Shown here piece after piece: positions 59,043 through 64,000 of a DNA stretch of 64,000 bases. Location of the stretch: NCBI GenBank assembly GCA_039794565.1, contig JAUQVX010000008.1, positions 1-64,000 of the forward strand, written 5' to 3'. The stretch's first letter is position 1; each line of letters starts with the position of its first letter. The translations under genes were made by a program, and so were the position numbers. This DNA comes from Gloeomargarita sp. SRBZ-1_bins_9. Its GTDB lineage: Bacteria; Cyanobacteriota; Cyanobacteriia; Gloeomargaritales; Gloeomargaritaceae. The notes beneath the pieces were generated by a model. It made no database searches. It saw only the letters and a program-made list of their open reading frames with translations, and was not told the origin of the DNA.

Positions 59043-62000
59043 CACACCACCAACTGCACCTGGGAACCCGCCTCCGTTTTGGTCACCTCGATGCGGGCAG
59101 GAAACGCCTCCTTCAGACTAGGAATGTGCGTCACCACCAAAATACAAGCATACTCATCGGCGATGGCACTAATAGCCGCCAACAAACGGTCACACCCCTG
59201 GGCGTCCTGCGTCCCAAACCCCTCGTCAATAATTAACATCTGTAGGGTTGCGCCGGCCCGCTGGGTCAACAGCCGTGCCAAGGCCAGGCGAATGGCAAAG
59301 TTCACCCGAAACGCCTCACCTCCGGAGTAGGTCTCGTAGGGACGGGTGCCCTGGGCATCGCCGATAACAATGTCCAATGTTTCAATCATCTGGTTCCGGT
59401 GGTTGCCACTTCTTTTCGGTTTTTGGGTCACAAAGCTGACGTGTAACTGGTTGTTGGTCAAGCGTCCCAGGATGTGATTGGCCGTCGCTTCGAGCTGGGG
59501 CAACACCTGCTCAATCATCAACGCCTGGATGCCGTTTTTCCCAAAGGCTTGGGTCAGCGCCTGATATACCTGATAGTGATGCTCGTGCTGGGCCAACTCC
59601 TGTTGTAGTTGCTGGTGCTTCTCTTGCAGTTGCACCAGTTGATGTAACTGCTCTTGCAATTTGCCGCTTTCGATGTACTGGGCCTGGAGACGTTGCCACT
59701 GCTGCTGCATTTCTGTCTCCAACCCTTGGAGGCGCTCACTCAGGTCGGGGAAATCCGCCAGGGTCTGCTCCAGCAGCGCCAGTTGCTCGTCCAACTGCTG
59801 CAATTGCCGAGCCTGTTCTGCCTCTGCCGCCGTCAACGCTGCCAGTTCCGTCTGTAGGCGGGGGTATTCCTGCTGAGCGTTTTGCAGCTCTTGGTAATAC
59901 AAGGGTGCTTGTTCGTACTGCTTGAGTTGTTGGCGTAGGGCCTGATGGGCAGCCGGGTCATAGGCCAGCTCCGCCAGTTGTTTCCGGCACTGTTCGAGGG
60001 CATAGCACAGGGGTGAGTGCTGGGTAAAATGAGCCATCTCTTCCTCTAGGGCCTGCTGCCTTTGAGTCAGATTGGCCAGTTGTTGGGCTAAGTTGGCATA
60101 CATCCGTTCGGCATTCTCGATTTCTGCCTGTTTGATTTCCACCCACCGCCACTTTTCGACCTCCGCTCGGGCGCAGGTATGTTCCTTTTCGTCATAGCCG
60201 ATGGCCGCCATCTGGGCACAGAGTTGCTCCATTTCCGGATCGACCACCGGTTGAGCTAAAGCCTGCTCCAGGGCCTGTAACCGGGCTTCCAGGTCGGTAA
60301 TTTGCGCTTGCAGGTCTTGTCGGTGCTGGATTTGTTGGAGCAATTGCCCCTGTTTCTGGTGCAGGCGTTCCCTGGCTTTCAACTGGTTGCTGACCTCCCG
60401 GTACTCCTGACGCAGGACCTCAATCTCCCGCTCAGTAACCGTTATTTGCTCCTGGGTCAGCCAGATGGCCTCCTCCAATTCCCGTTGCTCGAGTTGCTGT
60501 TTTTGGTGAACCAGTTGCCAGTGTTGGGCATCCAGGGGCCGGGCACATAGGGGACAAACCGCCTCCGGTTCCCGTAAAAGGGCCATTTTTTGCTGGAGCT
60601 GGGCCATTTGTGCTTGGTAATTCTGCAGGCGGGCCTTGAGCTGGTCCTGAAAGCTCTTGCGCTCTTTGCCCTTTTCCTCCACGTGCTTGAGATAGATTTC
60701 TTTCTTGTCCAGTTCCCCCAATTGCTGCTGGAGCGCGGCCAGTTCCTGGTCGAGGTGGGCGAGGGATGGCCACTGGTGCCGCAGGCGTTGCAGTTGCTGT
60801 TGTAGTTCGTGGCGCTGGGCCTCTTGACGGGCGCGCTGCTGCTCCTGCTGCTGGTTCAGCTGTTGATAGCGGTCGTAGAGGGGACGGTACTGGTCGGCGC
60901 GCCGGTCCAGCTCCTGGAGGTAACGCCGGGCAGTTTCCAATTGGACGAACGCATGGGCTAGCCGTTCCCTTTCTCGACAAACCGCCAGGCATTGTTGTTG
61001 ATTCGCCTGTAGATTTTTGATTTCCGTTTCCAGTTGCCGCTTTTGCAGCTCCAGCTCATGTAGGGCCTGTTGATAGTCCTTCTCCAGCCGGTTGTATTCT
61101 GCTTGGAGTTGCCGGTGCTGCTGGGCTTTTTGGGTGAGTTGTTCCTCTTGCTTTTGCAGTTCGTAGTAGGTCTGATACCACTGGGTTCTGGTGTCGGCTT
61201 GGGCCAGGATATGGGCCAATTCCTGCTGCCGTTGCTCTAATTGCTGACGCCGCTGCTGGGACTGCCGTCGCCCACTAGCGAGTTGTGCCCGTTGTTGTTG
61301 TAGCCAGGTGTACTGCTGAAGCCACTGCTGCCTTTGTTGTTGGCGCTGCTGGTAGTGTTGGTACTCCTGTTGGCAACGGTCGTAGGCCGCCTGTTGGGCT
61401 TGAATCTGTTGCTGGAGTTGCTGAAAATGCTCCCGGACGACCACCTCTTGGGCCAAGGTTTGGACCTGTTGATTGAGGGTTTGCCGCAGATGCCTAATGT
61501 GGGATTCATGGTCGCTGGCGCGCTTTTTCGCTTCTTCAGCCAGGGTGTCGTAGTGCTCCAGTTGCAACAAACTGGCCAGGACCTCCTTGCGCTTGCTGGG
61601 GGTTTTCAGCATGAATTCATCGGCCCGCCCCTGGCGCAAATAGGCCGAGTGAATGAAGGTGTGGTAATCCAGTTTCAGTTCCCGGTTGATGTATTCTTGG
61701 GTTTCTGTCAGGCTGCGCTGGGTCAGGGGTTGCCAGCGGTCATTCGCCCAGATTTGAAACTCTAAAGTTGTCGTGTGTCCCCGCCGTCGCACCCGAATCA
61801 CCCGATAGGTCTGCCCGCCACTGGAAAAACTAAAATCCACCCGCGCTTCCGTACAACCACTGCGAATCACATCATCGGCCTCCGGTGCCCGGCACTTGCC
61901 CCAAAGCGCCCAGGTCATGGCCTCCAAAAGGGAGGATTTACCAGCACCGTTGGGGCCACAGATACAAGCGGTGTGCAGACCGCGAAAATCTAAAGTAGCC

Positions 62001-62047
62001 TGACGATAACTCAGAAAGTTTTTGAGGGTTAATTGATGAGGAATCAC
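59042..62047 (-). CDS. sbcC: SbcC-type DNA repair ATPase
   Basis: 1001 residues of the Rad50/SbcC family. Walker A ICGPNGAGKSS (about 30-40), a long coiled coil broken by a zinc hook CPLC near 497, ABC signature YSGGEAFRVNFAIRLALAR near 904 and Walker B MLIIDEGFGTQD near 938. With nuclease SbcD it cuts DNA hairpins and double-strand ends. The coiled coil is extremely glutamine-rich (about 190-310, QQRQQQRQQWLQQ). sbcD is not adjacent; a ThiO-like oxidase is coupled behind it. Confidence 0.94.
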   Translation of the reverse strand: MIPHQLTLKNFLSYRQATLDFRGLHTACICGPNGAGKSSLLEAMTWALWGKCRAPEADDVIRSGCTEARVDFSFSSGGQTYRVIRVRRRGHTTTLEFQIWANDRWQPLTQRSLTETQEYINRELKLDYHTFIHSAYLRQGRADEFMLKTPSKRKEVLASLLQLEHYDTLAEEAKKRASDHESHIRHLRQTLNQQVQTLAQEVVVREHFQQLQQQIQAQQAAYDRCQQEYQHYQQRQQQRQQWLQQYTWLQQQRAQLASGRRQSQQRRQQLEQRQQELAHILAQADTRTQWYQTYYELQKQEEQLTQKAQQHRQLQAEYNRLEKDYQQALHELELQKRQLETEIKNLQANQQQCLAVCRERERLAHAFVQLETARRYLQELDRRADQYRPLYDRYQQLNQQQEQQRARQEAQRHELQQQLQRLRHQWPSLAHLDQELAALQQQLGELDKKEIYLKHVEEKGKERKSFQDQLKARLQNYQAQMAQLQQKMALLREPEAVCPLCARPLDAQHWQLVHQKQQLEQRELEEAIWLTQEQITVTEREIEVLRQEYREVSNQLKARERLHQKQGQLLQQIQHRQDLQAQITDLEARLQALEQALAQPVVDPEMEQLCAQMAAIGYDEKEHTCARAEVEKWRWVEIKQAEIENAERMYANLAQQLANLTQRQQALEEEMAHFTQHSPLCYALEQCRKQLAELAYDPAAHQALRQQLKQYEQAPLYYQELQNAQQEYPRLQTELAALTAAEAEQARQLQQLDEQLALLEQTLADFPDLSERLQGLETEMQQQWQRLQAQYIESGKLQEQLHQLVQLQEKHQQLQQELAQHEHHYQVYQALTQAFGKNGIQALMIEQVLPQLEATANHILGRLTNNQLHVSFVTQKPKRSGNHRNQMIETLDIVIGDAQGTRPYETYSGGEAFRVNFAIRLALARLLTQRAGATLQMLIIDEGFGTQDAQGCDRLLAAISAIADEYACILVVTHIPSLKEAFPARIEVTKTEAGSQVQLVV

Positions 62048-62151
62048 AGGCCATCCGGTGCGGTTCTGACCCCATCATAGCGTAGATTCTCCAGGTGTTC
62101 CAAGGGGGGCGGCCCACCACTGGAAAAGATTTGTAATCGGCAAAAAAACCT

Positions 62152-63354
62152 CTAAAAACCGGGCAACAACCCGAGGGTTTGTAACTCCTGTTGCAGTTGT
62201 TGACCGGCGGGGGAACCCTGTTGTTGATATAACGCAATGGCCTGCTGCCAGTGCCGCTGGGCAGTTCGCAAATCCCCCAACTTACACCAAACCACGCCGA
62301 TATTTTGGTGGGCCGGTGCCAAATTGGGGTCCAGTTCCAGGGCCTTTTGGTAAGCCGCCAGCGCTTCTGGTAAACGATTTAACCCCCGCAGGGCCAATCC
62401 CAGATGGTAATAACCCCAAGCCCACGTGGGCGCAATTTCCGTCACTTGCCGGAATAACTCATGGGCTTGGGCCGATTTACCCTGCTCCTGATAGAGACTG
62501 CCCAGGTTGGTGTAGGCCCCCAGTTTGGCCCGCGCCGGGCAGGGAACCCCCAGGGCCATTTGGTAATGGGTCTCTGCCAGCTCCACCTGTCCTTGGCGTT
62601 GGTAGAGCAACCCTAGGTGAAAGTAAATTTCGTACTGCACCATGGGTTCTGGGGGCTGCGCGGCTAACGCCCGTTGCAACAACGCCAGCGCCTGCTCGTT
62701 TTCACCCTCGGCCAAATAAACGGCAGCCAGCTTGGTGCATCGATAGGCATCCTGAGGATTTTGCGCTAGGGCCTGAGCCAGCAACCGTCGGGCGCGCGCC
62801 TCCTTGTCCTGGGCCTGGACCACCTCCGGCACATAACCCCAGTGCCGCAGGGCAATCGTCTCCAGGGTCGCTACCTGCCAGTGGGGTTCCCGCCGGCAAA
62901 TCTCAACCACACTGTCGTCAATCAATTCGTGGTAGGCCCCGCGAAAACCAATATCCGGGTGACGGCGAAACAGACGCGACACCAGGGAATAGGGCGTCTG
63001 CCGAGCACCCACTTCCTGCCGCCATAGGTTCACCACCAGCACCCGAGCGTCCGCCATAGCCTCCTGCAATCCTGGGATGGCCTCCGGCAGCAACTCCTCG
63101 TCCGCATCCAGCACCAAAATCCACGGCTGCCGGGCCAAAGACAGGGCATAGTTGCGGGCGGCGGCAAAATCCTCTTGCCAGGTAAACCCATGCACCCGGG
63201 CGCCATAACGGCGGGCAATGGCCACCGTGTCGTCCGTGGAACCCGTATCCACCACCACAATTTCCGCGGCCACCGGCTGCACACTGGCTAGGCACCTGGG
63301 CAAAAACGGCGCCGCATCCCGCACGATCAGGCATACGCTCACCGGCAACGGCAT
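62152..63354 (-). CDS. family 2 glycosyltransferase with C-terminal TPR repeats
   Basis: 400-residue cytosolic protein. Residues 1-200 form a GT-A fold glycosyltransferase: VSVCLIVRDAAPFLPRCLASV, VVDTGSTDDTVAIA, and DxD in LVLDADEELLPEA. From about 200 the chain has five or six TPR units (for example AWGYYHLGLALRGLNRLPEALAAYQKALELDPN). The plan resembles SunS-like or family 2 transferases with TPR tails that act on peptides or glycans. It starts three bases after the pyrE stop. Confidence 0.88.
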   Translation of the reverse strand: MPLPVSVCLIVRDAAPFLPRCLASVQPVAAEIVVVDTGSTDDTVAIARRYGARVHGFTWQEDFAAARNYALSLARQPWILVLDADEELLPEAIPGLQEAMADARVLVVNLWRQEVGARQTPYSLVSRLFRRHPDIGFRGAYHELIDDSVVEICRREPHWQVATLETIALRHWGYVPEVVQAQDKEARARRLLAQALAQNPQDAYRCTKLAAVYLAEGENEQALALLQRALAAQPPEPMVQYEIYFHLGLLYQRQGQVELAETHYQMALGVPCPARAKLGAYTNLGSLYQEQGKSAQAHELFRQVTEIAPTWAWGYYHLGLALRGLNRLPEALAAYQKALELDPNLAPAHQNIGVVWCKLGDLRTAQRHWQQAIALYQQQGSPAGQQLQQELQTLGLLPGF

Positions 63355-63357
63355 GGT

Positions 63358-63939
63358 TCACCCCCCCGTCGCCTGGGATTGCCGTTGGACATACAGGGCT
63401 TGCACCTCCGCCAGGGTAAACAGGGCCGTTAGCGTCACCCCCTTTTGCGCCAAATAGTCGCTGCCCCCCTGCTGCCGGTCCACCAGAGCGATCCCCTGAC
63501 CCACCCGATAGCCCGCCGTCCGCAGCACCTCCACTGCCAGCCCCAACGATTGCCCCGTCGTCACCACATCCTCCACCACCGTCACCCAACTCCCCGGCGG
63601 CGGCAACGGTCCTTCGATTTGACTACAGGCGCCATGGCCCTTGGGTTCCTTGCGAATGATTAAAGCGCTCACGGGATGGTTTGTCTGGGCCGAAACCAGG
63701 CTAATCGCCGTCACCATCGGGTCCGCTCCCAAGGTCAAACCGGCAACAGCAACGGTTTCCGGCGATAACAGGGCTTGGCACAACTGCCCCACTAAGTAAG
63801 CCCCCCGGGGGTGCAACGTCACCGTCTTGCAATTGATGTAGTAGGGACTCTTCGCCCCCGAACTAAGCAAAAAGTCCCCCTCCCGGTAAGCCAACTGAGC
63901 GATCAACCCCAAGAGTTCCTGGCGGCTAACGGCTGACAT
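63358..63939 (-). CDS. pyrE: orotate phosphoribosyltransferase
   Basis: 193 residues; makes orotidine 5'-phosphate from orotate and PRPP in pyrimidine synthesis. PRPP loop VTVVEDVVTTGQSLGLAVEVL and the opening MSAVSRQELLGLIAQLAY, GAKSPYYINCKTV are typical. ATG 63939 chosen; an upstream start at 63957 is open. A tandem 10-base repeat, AACGTTCTTA twice (63956-63975), lies just ahead of it. pyrF is not next to it. Confidence 0.95.
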   Translation of the reverse strand: MSAVSRQELLGLIAQLAYREGDFLLSSGAKSPYYINCKTVTLHPRGAYLVGQLCQALLSPETVAVAGLTLGADPMVTAISLVSAQTNHPVSALIIRKEPKGHGACSQIEGPLPPPGSWVTVVEDVVTTGQSLGLAVEVLRTAGYRVGQGIALVDRQQGGSDYLAQKGVTLTALFTLAEVQALYVQRQSQATGG

Positions 63940-63955
63940 TCCCCTGCGACCGGTC

Positions 63956-63975
63956 AACGTTCTTAAACGTTCTTA
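63956..63975. repeat. tandem 10-base repeat upstream of pyrE
   Basis: AACGTTCTTA occurs twice in a row, 16 bases ahead of the pyrE ATG at 63939. Ten-base spacing equals one helical turn, which is compatible with a regulator site, but this is only a pattern. Confidence 0.4.
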
Positions 63976-64000
63976 ATTTTAAAGCCACAAAAAAGCCCCC

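Noticed and set aside
58145-59236. 363-codon plus-strand frame over the ThiO-like gene
   Set aside because: Proline/serine/arginine-rich antisense frame without motifs; the minus strand encodes a clear flavoprotein.

Overview
The window is a stretch of cyanobacterial chromosome. Genes found only in oxygenic phototrophs with phycobilisomes run through it: psbD-psbC, psaI, a petM-like gene, ndhM, a CpcS/CpeS-type bilin lyase and heme oxygenase, together with cyanobacterial families such as DUF760, DUF1517 and PAP/fibrillin. The DNA is GC-rich, genes are packed closely, and many reading frames overlap by 1-30 bases. The arrangement fits a unicellular cyanobacterium; the sequence alone does not fix the genus. 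No transposon, CRISPR array, rRNA or prophage block was seen. One tRNA (Gly, CCC) is present.

Layout. 1-467: end of a cyclic-peptide-type ABC exporter. 464-4498 (minus): overlapping run rpmH-rnpA-PH-domain gene-leuS-Uma2 nuclease, divergent from dnaA (4620-6005). 6002-11829 (minus): str operon rpsL-rpsG-fusA-tuf-rpsJ with ruvB directly behind it. 11886-14825: KDPG aldolase, a DUF1517 protein, an MCE/MlaD protein and a [2Fe-2S] ferredoxin. 15166-16419: an AT-richer GT39-type glycosyltransferase with its own consensus promoter. 16498-20660 (minus): a short petM-like gene directly ahead of a 1335-residue hybrid CheA. 20719-27292: SpoIID-like protein, purF, the TrkH/TrkA potassium pair, a CNNM/CorC transporter, tRNA-Gly and phoU.

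27455-33139 holds psaI, a phycobilin lyase, smpB, an ammonium transporter with a structured leader, and psbD-psbC with a second structured leader. 33198-41335: a thioredoxin-reductase-like flavoprotein, hemB, a LON-domain protein, DUF760, an unrecognised HTH-like protein, a homocysteine-biosynthesis family protein translationally coupled to heme oxygenase, peptide deformylase and two of the three transhydrogenase subunits. 41681-45438: a soluble MCP-like protein, ndhM, a small unknown and murJ. 45675-54162: an 18-gene S10/spc ribosomal operon (rplC to rplO) in which L14 has a 12-residue insertion and L24 a 29-residue N-terminal extension; secY does not follow. 54219-63939: PAP/fibrillin, typA, tgt, a ThiO-like oxidase, SbcC, a GT2-TPR glycosyltransferase and pyrE.

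Most of the window is core housekeeping (translation, replication, photosynthesis, tetrapyrrole and nucleotide synthesis). The less expected material is in the leaders of amt and psbD, the r-protein variants, the petM-cheA and ho1-HcyBio pairings, and a few unrecognised small genes. No self-contained new multi-gene system was evident.
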